A stretch of DNA of 5,287 nucleotides, from positions 1 to 5,287 of the forward strand of contig JADFWI010000586.1 in NCBI GenBank assembly GCA_015222985.1, read 5' to 3'. Source of the DNA: Pseudomonadota bacterium. GTDB taxonomy: Bacteria > Desulfobacterota > Desulfobacteria > Desulfobacterales > C00003060. Below are positions 1 to 5,287 of this stretch, piece by piece (the first letter of the stretch is position 1; each line of letters opens with the position of its first letter). The position numbers were made by a program, and so were the translations under genes. The notes beneath the pieces are model-generated. The model was not told where the DNA came from, ran no database searches, and was given only the letters and a program-made list of their open reading frames with translations.

Positions 1-3000
1 AGCATAGCAACTGAACTGAGCAGCATGCATACTGCACAGCGTGCATCTGTGCTGCTGGCACTGCAGCGCACGCATGGTAACCGATATGTGCAGCGGGTGG
101 TGGCGGGGATTCAGGCGAAGCTTAAGGTTGGGCAGCCGGGGGATGTGTATGAGCAGGAAGCGGATCGGGTGGCGGATGAGGTGATGCGGATGCCGGAGCC
201 GGAGGTGCGGCGGCAACCAGAAGAGGAAGAGGAGGAGCTTCAAGCCAAGCCGCTTGCAGAACAAATCACTCCATTTGTTCAAAAACAGCCTATTGAAGAA
301 GAGGAAGAAGAACTTCAAGCAAAAGAACTATCCAGCCAGGCCTCGGAAGTCACTCCGAATCTGGAAGTCAGCATCAACGCCCTGAGGGGCGGTGGGCAAC
401 CTCTTCCCGCATCCACCCGTGCCTTCTTTGAACCGCGTTTTGGTTATGACTTCAGCCAGGTGCAGGTACATACCGACGCCAAGGCCGATACGCTCAACCG
501 TGCGCTGAACGCCCGCGCCTTCACAACCGGCCAGGACATCTTCTTCCATCAGGGCGTCTACAACCCCGGCAGTTCGAGTGGCAGGGAACTCCTGGCCCAC
601 GAACTGACCCACGTTGTGCAACAGAGCGCGGGATATCTGCCTCTGGGGCAGGCTCAAGGTCAAAGAGCGGACTCTGGGCATCTGATTAATGTCACACAAC
701 ATATAGGCAGGGAAGAGACACTCAACAAGCAAGAGGGTGGCAGGACGTCTTCGCCAATCACTCTGAAAACGTCAGTCCTGATACAGCGTGCTTTAGAGAA
801 CCGGCAAGCGGTGCAAGACGAGATCGAACAGATGACTGAAGCAACAACAATCCCGCCTTCAGTGATAAGGGAGCTCCTGACTCGTCTGCGCCTGCGTCGC
901 AGGATCTTGGGATTGCAGCAGAGGCGGGTCGAACTCCAGCAGAGACATTGGCGCTGTTTCCCGAACGGAGATTGTGGTTTCGTAGGGATCACTCAACCTG
1001 AATATACTGCCAGAAACTCCGCACTACTGGATCGGATCTTTCGTTTGCGCCGGGCGATCCATCAAGAACACTGGGAGCCAGTGACCCTGGCCAATGTGCG
1101 CATGGTGATCGCAGATCCCTTAGGTCAGGATCTCGATGTTGATGACGCCCTGCGCATCGCCGAGACTACTTACACCTTCGAGGAAGAAGAGCCTTTCCGT
1201 GTAGAAACCCAATGGGAGCGTGTCAGGCAATTTCCCAGTTTGCCCCAAGAACGTCCTCATCAGGGTCTCGTCTATCAGTTTATTGCAGTGACCATGCCTG
1301 CGGATATCCATGCAAACACGGTGGCGTCAGCCGAGACTGCACGAAATGCCGTTCGCTCAAATCGCGCTATCCATCTACCCGATGTTGACCATGCTGACGT
1401 GGTCAGAGTCTCTTCTATCGAGTCCTTCATTAGATTCTTCAGCCGTCTCAACACCGCCTGCCAACGGGATAACCTCAGGGTGAGACAACTCGAGATTTTC
1501 AGTCACGGGGGATTGGATGGCCCGATATTCGGGGATAATCGGCGGCAGTTCGGATTGAACGGAGCACCGCCCTTATCTGCCCTTCCACGTTTGCCCTACA
1601 CAGGCGATGCTATTGTCTTCTTCCGCGGGTGCAGAATTGGTGCTGGGCAATTCCTTGGGACATTTGCAAGGCAACAGGGAGTGGCGACTTACGGATTCGA
1701 GGGGACAACTTCCTTCAGCAACCGTCCCGAGAGTTTCTATGCATGGAGCGAAGGCACCCCTGCATACCAGCTAGAGTTCCCAGGATCGGAGACCGTAAGC
1801 CAGCTCATTGATAGGCATCCAAGGGCGACCCCTCCCAGGGGCTATGTACCACGTAGAGAGGTTGTCCAGCGGAAAGCACAGACAGAGAATACCATCTCGG
1901 CATCTGAAGAGTTGGAGCCATTCGCGCAGTACTATATTGAGCCGAAGGAGAAGACCATCCAGTCACAAACCCTGCAAGTAACGCCCGGTTTAGATGCTTG
2001 CATCTACTCCCCGCGTGGTGGTGGCCACCCTTTACCTCGATCCGTACAAGCTTTCTTTGAACCGCGATTTGGGTATGACTTCAGTCAGGTGCGGGTACAT
2101 TCAGGTAGCCAAGGCACACAGCTTGCCAAGAGGCTGCACGCCCGTGCCTTTACTGTTGGCTACAATATCGTGTTTGGCGCCTCACAATATGCGCCTGAAA
2201 CATTGGAAGGTAAAAGACTCTTGGCACATGAGCTTACCCACGTAGTTCAACAGCAATACACCCAGCTTCGCCCGGAGGTTAGCGGTCGGAAAGATACCTC
2301 CGCAGTGAGAGCAGAACGGGTTGCTTCCACGGCTGTCCTGAGAGAGAATGCCGTTCCAGTCCGGGCAGTGACATCGGTCCCGCTGTTAGCCCGGTCGGAT
2401 GAGGCAATTTCTCCAGATGAGATAGGAGAATGGTCAAGTGAATGGTTAAGAGGACATTTGACAACAGATGCTCTGGAGCTTGTTGTGCAGAGATGGCGTA
2501 TTGCTCCTGGTGCAGATACGGGCAGCGGCTCTCTTGGTGTAATGGTTAGAGGAGGGAGATCCTATCGTGGGCCTTTGCGGCGGGATTTTATCCATGATTT
2601 TCAAAGCCATTTTTCCGGGCAAACCCTGCCTCGAGGAAGGGAATTTTGGCCTGGAATACAGTTTTTCGCTGCGCTTTCCGAGATTAACATCGCCTTCTCA
2701 ATCGACACCGGTACAGAATATGTGGGATTGGTAGAACCCAACCTTGTTTGGACCAACAGAGGATGGGCATCAAGACAGGTAGAAGTCAACTTACTCCGTC
2801 TGGGAGGTCCTGTAACAATAACGGCAAGCCTGGCACTGGACGACGAATCCATTGGTTCCCTGACGCAAACACATAACGTGGTTACACCCGGTGTTAGCCC
2901 AAGCGTTGCCGCTCATGTTATGAGATTCGGAGACGTGATAGAACGAGTGTGTAGTGAGCTTGGGATGAGACCAGATGTAGTAATGGCTATCATCTCTATG

Positions 3001-3858
3001 GAAACAAGAGGTGATCCCAGAGCAGGCGCGGGGACTCGTCACAGTCATATTGGTCTAATGCAAGCCGGAACAATAACACGGGAGAGGGGCGAAAGCCAAG
3101 AGGCTCACCACGAAAGACTTGAACACTATCTGGAAAACATTGAACAGCAGATTAGAGATGGCATTGTGGTGTTTCAACAAAAGAGACAGACTTTGGAACG
3201 AAATCCCTACAATTTCCAATTCAGCACACCTATGACCGAAGATGATCTTATCACTATCCATATGGCTTATGGTGCTGGAGAATTAACTATGAGACTTGCT
3301 CTGGCACGGGCCACCCATTTGAATCGTGAGGACTGGTGGGGAGAGGATATTTGGATACCTGCCATCGTTCAAACAGGTGCACATCACCCGCCTTTTGCCG
3401 TGACAAGACACACGCGAAACTGGACGCGGGAGCAGTTTAGACATGAATTGATGACATACTGTGACATGTCTGCAGAACAGGTCGACAGTGATTTCCCAAC
3501 CGATAGTAGACAAACAATCGTGGCGATGAGAAGTCATCTCATCTCAAGGGTGAATGATCGGAAACGAGAATTGCACAGATCAATTGATGTCAACCAGGTC
3601 TCCCTAGAAGAATTGGAACAGATGGACCTGTGGGTTTACAGAAGTGCGTTGTTCAAATACGGAAACCTTGACCCCAGAGGCAACTACATGAACCAATATA
3701 TGGCATACAGGCGATATTACGAATCGGTTCTGGCAGGGCATTGGGTTCCCCCGGTGATAGGTCATATTGTTCTGACAGACGACGAACTGGTTGAGGGTTC
3801 GCCAGGAGGCGGTGCTTCTCCTGAGGAGGAACAACCAGGCGAAATCGCCCAGGATTAA
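1..3858 (+). CDS. Giant eCIS-associated protein: two DUF4157 domains, caspase-like module and lytic transglycosylase-like domain (5' partial)
   Basis: This is probably a cargo or cargo-loading protein of a contractile injection particle. Residues are counted from the ATG at position 25. Residues 13-54 carry the LQRTHGNRYVQR and EQEADRVADEVM motifs usual at the N-terminus of DUF4157 proteins. Two acidic repeats follow (64-100), then DUF4157 copy 1 (about 109-200, HELTH 192-196). Residues 255-450 are Arg-rich and unassigned. A clan CD-like module (about 455-587) has H494 and C536. DUF4157 copy 2 spans about 652-743 (HELTH 735-739). Residues 783-960 are probably beta-rich and unassigned. An SLT-like domain (about 965-1130) has E993, GLMQ (1010-1013) and AYGAG (1081-1085). 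The tail is acidic and Gly/Pro-rich. No signal peptide or membrane segment is seen. The ATG at 25 lacks a ribosome binding site and the frame is open to position 1, so the gene probably starts upstream. DUF4157 is a family-level association with eCIS; the cargo role is inferred. Confidence 0.9.
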   Translation, partial: SIATELSSMHTAQRASVLLALQRTHGNRYVQRVVAGIQAKLKVGQPGDVYEQEADRVADEVMRMPEPEVRRQPEEEEEELQAKPLAEQITPFVQKQPIEEEEEELQAKELSSQASEVTPNLEVSINALRGGGQPLPASTRAFFEPRFGYDFSQVQVHTDAKADTLNRALNARAFTTGQDIFFHQGVYNPGSSSGRELLAHELTHVVQQSAGYLPLGQAQGQRADSGHLINVTQHIGREETLNKQEGGRTSSPITLKTSVLIQRALENRQAVQDEIEQMTEATTIPPSVIRELLTRLRLRRRILGLQQRRVELQQRHWRCFPNGDCGFVGITQPEYTARNSALLDRIFRLRRAIHQEHWEPVTLANVRMVIADPLGQDLDVDDALRIAETTYTFEEEEPFRVETQWERVRQFPSLPQERPHQGLVYQFIAVTMPADIHANTVASAETARNAVRSNRAIHLPDVDHADVVRVSSIESFIRFFSRLNTACQRDNLRVRQLEIFSHGGLDGPIFGDNRRQFGLNGAPPLSALPRLPYTGDAIVFFRGCRIGAGQFLGTFARQQGVATYGFEGTTSFSNRPESFYAWSEGTPAYQLEFPGSETVSQLIDRHPRATPPRGYVPRREVVQRKAQTENTISASEELEPFAQYYIEPKEKTIQSQTLQVTPGLDACIYSPRGGGHPLPRSVQAFFEPRFGYDFSQVRVHSGSQGTQLAKRLHARAFTVGYNIVFGASQYAPETLEGKRLLAHELTHVVQQQYTQLRPEVSGRKDTSAVRAERVASTAVLRENAVPVRAVTSVPLLARSDEAISPDEIGEWSSEWLRGHLTTDALELVVQRWRIAPGADTGSGSLGVMVRGGRSYRGPLRRDFIHDFQSHFSGQTLPRGREFWPGIQFFAALSEINIAFSIDTGTEYVGLVEPNLVWTNRGWASRQVEVNLLRLGGPVTITASLALDDESIGSLTQTHNVVTPGVSPSVAAHVMRFGDVIERVCSELGMRPDVVMAIISMETRGDPRAGAGTRHSHIGLMQAGTITRERGESQEAHHERLEHYLENIEQQIRDGIVVFQQKRQTLERNPYNFQFSTPMTEDDLITIHMAYGAGELTMRLALARATHLNREDWWGEDIWIPAIVQTGAHHPPFAVTRHTRNWTREQFRHELMTYCDMSAEQVDSDFPTDSRQTIVAMRSHLISRVNDRKRELHRSIDVNQVSLEELEQMDLWVYRSALFKYGNLDPRGNYMNQYMAYRRYYESVLAGHWVPPVIGHIVLTDDELVEGSPGGGASPEEEQPGEIAQD
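214..324 (+). repeat. Tandem acidic repeat within the large protein
   Basis: Two copies of a Gln-Pro, poly-Glu, ELQAK unit lie at residues 64-75 and 88-100 of the large protein (nt 214-249 and 286-324). They are separated by 12 residues containing the segment ITPFVQ. Such acidic linkers commonly separate the N-terminal segment from the first DUF4157 domain in this family. The Glu codons mix GAA and GAG, so the repeat is conserved more clearly as protein than as DNA. It is probably a flexible charged linker or binding segment. Confidence 0.8.
349..624 (+). other. DUF4157 (eCIS core) domain, copy 1
   Basis: This encodes residues 109-200 of the large protein. Family hallmarks visible are RGGGQPLP, AFFEPRFGYDFSQV, the ARAFTTG segment and the terminal LLAHELTHVVQQ, which contains an HExxH zinc-metallopeptidase-like signature (H192, E193, H196). 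It aligns without gaps to the second copy at 1978-2253; I count 54 identical residues out of 92. The domain is known from many proteins encoded near contractile injection systems. Whether this copy is an active protease cannot be read from sequence alone. Confidence 0.93.
1387..1785 (+). other. Putative clan CD (caspase-like) cysteine peptidase module
   Basis: Residues 455-587 of the large protein resemble the core of clan CD peptidases and the related DUF4347 type. A hydrophobic strand ends in a His-Gly pair (LEIFSHGG, H494 at nt 1504). About 40 residues later, a second hydrophobic strand ends in Gly-Cys (AIVFFRGC, C536 at nt 1630), followed by a helix-like stretch, GQFLGTFARQQG, and another strand. 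Order and spacing fit the His/Cys dyad of this clan. Assignment rests on motif pattern only. A non-enzymatic Rossmann-like fold with a chance dyad is the main alternative. Confidence 0.5.
1978..2253 (+). other. DUF4157 (eCIS core) domain, copy 2
   Basis: This encodes residues 652-743 of the large protein, with RGGGHPLP, AFFEPRFGYDFSQV, the ARAFTVG segment and LLAHELTHVVQQ (H735, E736, H739). Its offset from copy 1 is a constant 543 residues (1629 nt). The preceding linker (VVQRKAQ and the following residues) also resembles the linker before copy 1 (FVQKQP), so the duplicated unit may include part of the linker. Two DUF4157 domains in one chain flanking a catalytic-looking module is an unusual layout for a family that normally carries one. 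Confidence 0.93.
2917..3414 (+). other. Lytic transglycosylase-like (SLT/goose lysozyme fold) domain
   Basis: Residues 965-1130 of the large protein carry the three landmarks of SLT domains in order. The first is a catalytic-type Glu after a hydrophobic helix (AIISMETRGDP, E993 at nt 3001). The second is the GLMQ motif (1010-1013). The third is an AYGAG segment (1081-1085) matching the family's AYNAG. The spacing between GLMQ and AYGAG is longer than in small SLT domains, with a charged helical insertion around 1018-1062. Family members cleave the glycan strands of peptidoglycan. The substrate here is inferred; the motif match itself is good. Confidence 0.75.
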
Positions 3859-3862
3859 GGAG
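3857..3862 (+). promoter_or_regulatory. Candidate ribosome binding site overlapping the stop of the large gene
   Basis: AAGGAG overlaps the TAA stop of the large gene and directly abuts the ATG at 3863. The match to a Shine-Dalgarno core is good, but the zero spacing is too tight for efficient initiation. Either the downstream ORF is weakly translated by coupling, or this ATG is not the real start. The next in-frame ATG, at 3935, has no clear site. Confidence 0.35.
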
Positions 3863-4168
3863 ATGCTCAATTTCCCGTATCAGCTAGGGATTTTAAGTGG
3901 CTTCTTCAATCATCTGTCACGAGAAGCATTCAAAATGAGCGATGTTGATGCTGATCTGCAACAGGAACCACCACCCATCAATATCCACCCGTTCTCTGCC
4001 TTCTTCGATAGAGCCGCTTGGCTTTGGACCATCAACACCATCAGCCATTGCACCTCCTGCACCACAGCCATTCATCCCGGGCGAAGGTCAGGACTAGGAC
4101 TCTCAGATCACCCAACACCACCTGGTCCAGCGAGCATGCCCACATCAGACCCCAATCACAGAACTTAA
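3863..4168 (+). CDS. Small hypothetical protein, Pro-rich, possibly carrying two compensating frameshifts
   Basis: This open frame of 101 codons begins 4 nt after the large gene's stop. I do not recognise its family. The N-terminal half (MSDVDADLQQEPPPINIHPF at residues 25-44) reads like ordinary protein. Residues 51-75 turn into an implausible Trp/Cys/His-rich stretch, then the C-terminus becomes Pro-rich again (PTPPGPASMP). Over 4017-4094 the neighbouring frame gives a smooth continuation starting LGFGPSTPSAIAPPAPQPF and ending GEGQD before a TAG at 4095. One extra base near 4012-4017 and one missing base near 4091-4094 would join the pieces into a single Pro/Ala-rich tail. It may be a decaying gene, a region with sequencing indels, or the remnant of a tail once belonging to the preceding gene. 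Its adjacency suggests co-transcription with that gene. Confidence 0.42.
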   Translation: MLNFPYQLGILSGFFNHLSREAFKMSDVDADLQQEPPPINIHPFSAFFDRAAWLWTINTISHCTSCTTAIHPGRRSGLGLSDHPTPPGPASMPTSDPNHRT

Positions 4169-4182
4169 CAATTGGAAGGAGA

Positions 4183-4725
4183 TCATTGCAAAGCGCTTGG
4201 TAAAGAGTTTTCTACCAGCCCCAATTTTGCTTTTATTATCTCTATCTCGCGCTCTAAACGATCAAACCGCTTCTCTATGAACGATTTCAAGTCATGTCGC
4301 AGTCCTTTCATCTCGCATATGGTCTCATCCTGCTTTTCAAGCATCTTCTTTCCTATCGAGACCGATTCTTCACCAAGTTCGACAGACTTGTAAAGCAATT
4401 TCCCGGCTGCATCAAAACGCTCACCTAATTCTTCCTGCCATTCACCCCTTTTTATCTCGAAATATTCAAATTCCGCTTTAAAATCTTCAAATCGAACCTC
4501 TAACCGCTCCACATCTATCGGGTACTTCTTTATCTTTATCTCCTCGAGAAACCGCTCCAAGGCGGAATCTTCGCCTTCCGCAACGATTCTTACATCGTAG
4601 GGCTTAACGTTCTCAACGAACCCCATTATTCCCACTCGCCTCGCTATCTCCTCCACTTCATCCCGATACCCGACACGTTGAACCCTCCCTTTTGCGAGAA
4701 CCTCTGCTCTTTTTATTTCTCTCAC
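4183..4725 (-). CDS. Acylphosphatase with C-terminal coiled-coil extension
   Basis: This protein of 180 residues starts at GTG (nt 4725). Residues 5-91 form an acylphosphatase domain, which hydrolyses the carboxyl-phosphate bond of acylphosphates in the cytoplasm. The active-site signature GRVQRVGYR includes the catalytic-type Arg21, and GFVEN includes the catalytic-type Asn39. Two departures are visible: the usual Gly after VQ is Arg17, and the common DG after the Asn is replaced by a KPYD loop. Residues 95-170 are charged, probably helical and partly coiled-coil (GKKMLEKQDETI, then EKRFDRLEREIEIIKAKLG). The extension roughly doubles the usual length of about 90 residues. The frame stays open for 41 more codons up to 4848, but that stretch is translated AT-rich promoter sequence, so GTG is preferred. 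The gene is convergent with the small ORF (14 nt apart) and divergent from the tube gene. A role in the injection system is not evident. Confidence 0.87.
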   Translation of the reverse strand: MREIKRAEVLAKGRVQRVGYRDEVEEIARRVGIMGFVENVKPYDVRIVAEGEDSALERFLEEIKIKKYPIDVERLEVRFEDFKAEFEYFEIKRGEWQEELGERFDAAGKLLYKSVELGEESVSIGKKMLEKQDETICEMKGLRHDLKSFIEKRFDRLEREIEIIKAKLGLVENSLPSALQ

Positions 4726-4775
4726 TATTAATAAATAAAAGATAAAAGGATAAGTTTTAATTATGGTAGCGCAGA

Positions 4776-4784
4776 TTATAAATA
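4776..4784 (-). promoter_or_regulatory. Candidate archaeal TATA box for the acylphosphatase gene
   Basis: On the minus strand this reads TATTTATAA, close to the archaeal TATA consensus. Its centre is about 55 nt upstream of the GTG at 4725. With a transcript start about 25 nt downstream of the box, the leader would be roughly 25-30 nt. No convincing Shine-Dalgarno sequence precedes the GTG. The same element reads TTATAAATA on the plus strand, so direction is not certain. Confidence 0.4.
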
Positions 4785-4887
4785 CAATAAGTTTAGGAAA
4801 AGGGGATACCGAGAAGATGATCAAATTTCGTCCTATACAGAACATCAAAAATACCTTTCCCTAGGGATTAAGGGGGAATGAGGCATG

Positions 4888-4897
4888 ATAAATAAAA
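4888..4897 (+). promoter_or_regulatory. Candidate TATA element for the tube operon
   Basis: ATAAATAAAA lies 35-44 nt upstream of the tube ATG, which would place transcription start just before the ribosome binding site. A second TATA-like hexamer, TATATA at 4906-4911, is also present. Using that one would start the message at about the ATG and lose the ribosome binding site, so the first is preferred. Confidence 0.3.
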
Positions 4898-4919
4898 ACG
4901 TTGAGTATATAGGAAAATT

Positions 4920-4927
4920 GGAGGAGG
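4920..4927 (+). promoter_or_regulatory. Strong ribosome binding site of the tube gene
   Basis: GGAGGAGG is followed by AAAA and then the ATG at 4932. The first GGAGG of the pair has the better spacing (7 nt). It fixes the start of the tube protein and suggests high translation, as expected for a subunit needed in many copies. Confidence 0.85.
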
Positions 4928-4931
4928 AAAA

Positions 4932-5287
4932 ATGGCAGTAGCAGAAAGAAACGACCCATACTTGAGCTTCAGGTTTCTGGTAGAAATCCAGGGTTTGATA
5001 GTAGGCGGATTTTCAGAGGTATCGGGGCTTCAAGCAGAAACCGAATTTGAAGAAAAAACAGAAGGTGGCGTCAACGATTATGTTCATAAACTGCCGAAGA
5101 GAACCAAATATCCTAATATCACATTAAAAAGGGGTATAACTGATTGTGACGCACTCTGGAAATGGCATCAAGAGGTGGTAAACGGAATAATAATAAGGAA
5201 AAACGGGTTCATCATACTGCTGGACAGCGAAGGCAACGAGAAATGGCGCTGGTTTTTTGAGCGTGCATATCCCGTGAAATGGACAGG
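4932..5287 (+). CDS. Contractile tail tube protein, gp19/Afp1-Pvc1 family (3' partial)
   Basis: This is the inner tube subunit of a phage-tail-like particle. Hexameric rings of it stack inside the contractile sheath to form the channel that holds and delivers cargo. The visible ~118 residues match the family from the start: a short N-terminus then DPYLSFRFLVEI, GGFSEVSGL at 25-33, the EGGVNDYVHKLP segment, KRTKYPNITLKRG and, near the edge, AYPVKWTG. Family members are usually about 145-150 residues, so roughly 30 are missing at the window's right edge. The start is set by the strong ribosome binding site. In eCIS loci one or more such tube genes commonly lie near the sheath and baseplate genes, so the structural operon probably continues to the right. 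Which paralogue this is (Afp1- or Afp5-like) cannot be settled from the fragment. Confidence 0.95.
   Translation, partial: MAVAERNDPYLSFRFLVEIQGLIVGGFSEVSGLQAETEFEEKTEGGVNDYVHKLPKRTKYPNITLKRGITDCDALWKWHQEVVNGIIIRKNGFIILLDSEGNEKWRWFFERAYPVKWT

Larger units (their letters stand above)
4726..4931. promoter_or_regulatory. Divergent AT-rich intergenic region between acylphosphatase and tube gene
   Basis: These 206 bases lie between the two divergent starts. They are strongly AT-rich and contain candidate TATA elements for both directions. A 10-nt perfect palindrome, TCCCTAGGGA, lies at 4858-4867 and is followed by a partly repeated AGGG/AAGGGGG. The palindrome could be an operator but is short enough to occur by chance. 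No tRNA, terminator hairpin or long repeat is seen. Confidence 0.6.

Noticed and set aside
328..3870. Minus-strand open frames opposite the large gene (for example 328-732, 660-992, 2791-3048, 3604-3870)
   Set aside because: They have no recognisable domains, unnatural composition and lie opposite a convincingly coding strand.
3859..4182. Terminator hairpin between the convergent genes
   Set aside because: I found no GC-rich stem followed by a T run on either strand in this stretch.
4018..4203. Plus-strand frame with His/Ser-rich product
   Set aside because: It is low-complexity translation of Pro/Ala-coding DNA in the wrong frame and runs into the 3' end of the convergent acylphosphatase gene.
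4172..4393. Plus-strand frame of 73 codons opposite the acylphosphatase
   Set aside because: It is antisense to the conserved coding sequence, is Ser/Phe-rich and has no recognisable motif.
4726..4848. N-terminal hydrophobic extension of the acylphosphatase, which could pass for a membrane anchor
   Set aside because: The 41 extra codons translate the AT-rich promoter region, including the TATA-like element. Acylphosphatases are cytoplasmic and the domain begins just after the GTG at 4725.
1..5287. CRISPR array, tRNA genes or insertion-sequence ends
   Set aside because: There are no regularly spaced direct repeats, no cloverleaf-like sequence, and no terminal inverted repeats or transposase motifs.

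Overview
The window looks like the edge of an extracellular contractile injection system (eCIS) locus: phage-tail-like particles that carry protein cargo. It is probably archaeal, possibly from an anaerobic methane- or alkane-oxidising lineage. Three things suggest this: an acylphosphatase with a long helical tail of a kind I associate with such archaea, AT-rich upstream sequence with TTTATA-like boxes rather than clear bacterial -35/-10 pairs, and a strong GGAGG ribosome binding site. No taxonomic marker gene is present, so the assignment is tentative.

Layout: (1) Positions 1-3858, plus strand, hold one very large multidomain protein. It has two DUF4157 (PF13699, 'eCIS core') domains, each with an HELTH motif. 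Between them lies a module with a His/Cys pair resembling clan CD (caspase-like) peptidases, and near the C-terminus is a lytic transglycosylase-like (SLT) domain. The reading frame is open to the left edge, so its true start probably lies outside the window. (2) Positions 3863-4168, plus strand, hold a short ORF that begins immediately after the large gene. Its middle reads better in another frame, as if two compensating indels had occurred. (3) Positions 4183-4725, minus strand, encode an acylphosphatase with a helical C-terminal extension, convergent with the small ORF. (4) Positions 4726-4931 are an AT-rich divergent intergenic region with candidate TATA elements for both sides. (5) From 4932 to the right edge, plus strand, is the first ~118 codons of a gp19/Afp1-type tail tube protein, which probably begins the structural operon running out of the window.

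Inferred working model: the tube gene and genes to its right build the particle. The large DUF4157 protein is a polyvalent cargo or cargo-loading protein carrying a peptidase-like module and a peptidoglycan-cleaving module. If the host is an archaeon without murein, the SLT domain points to bacterial targets. The acylphosphatase has no obvious role in the particle and may be a bystander.
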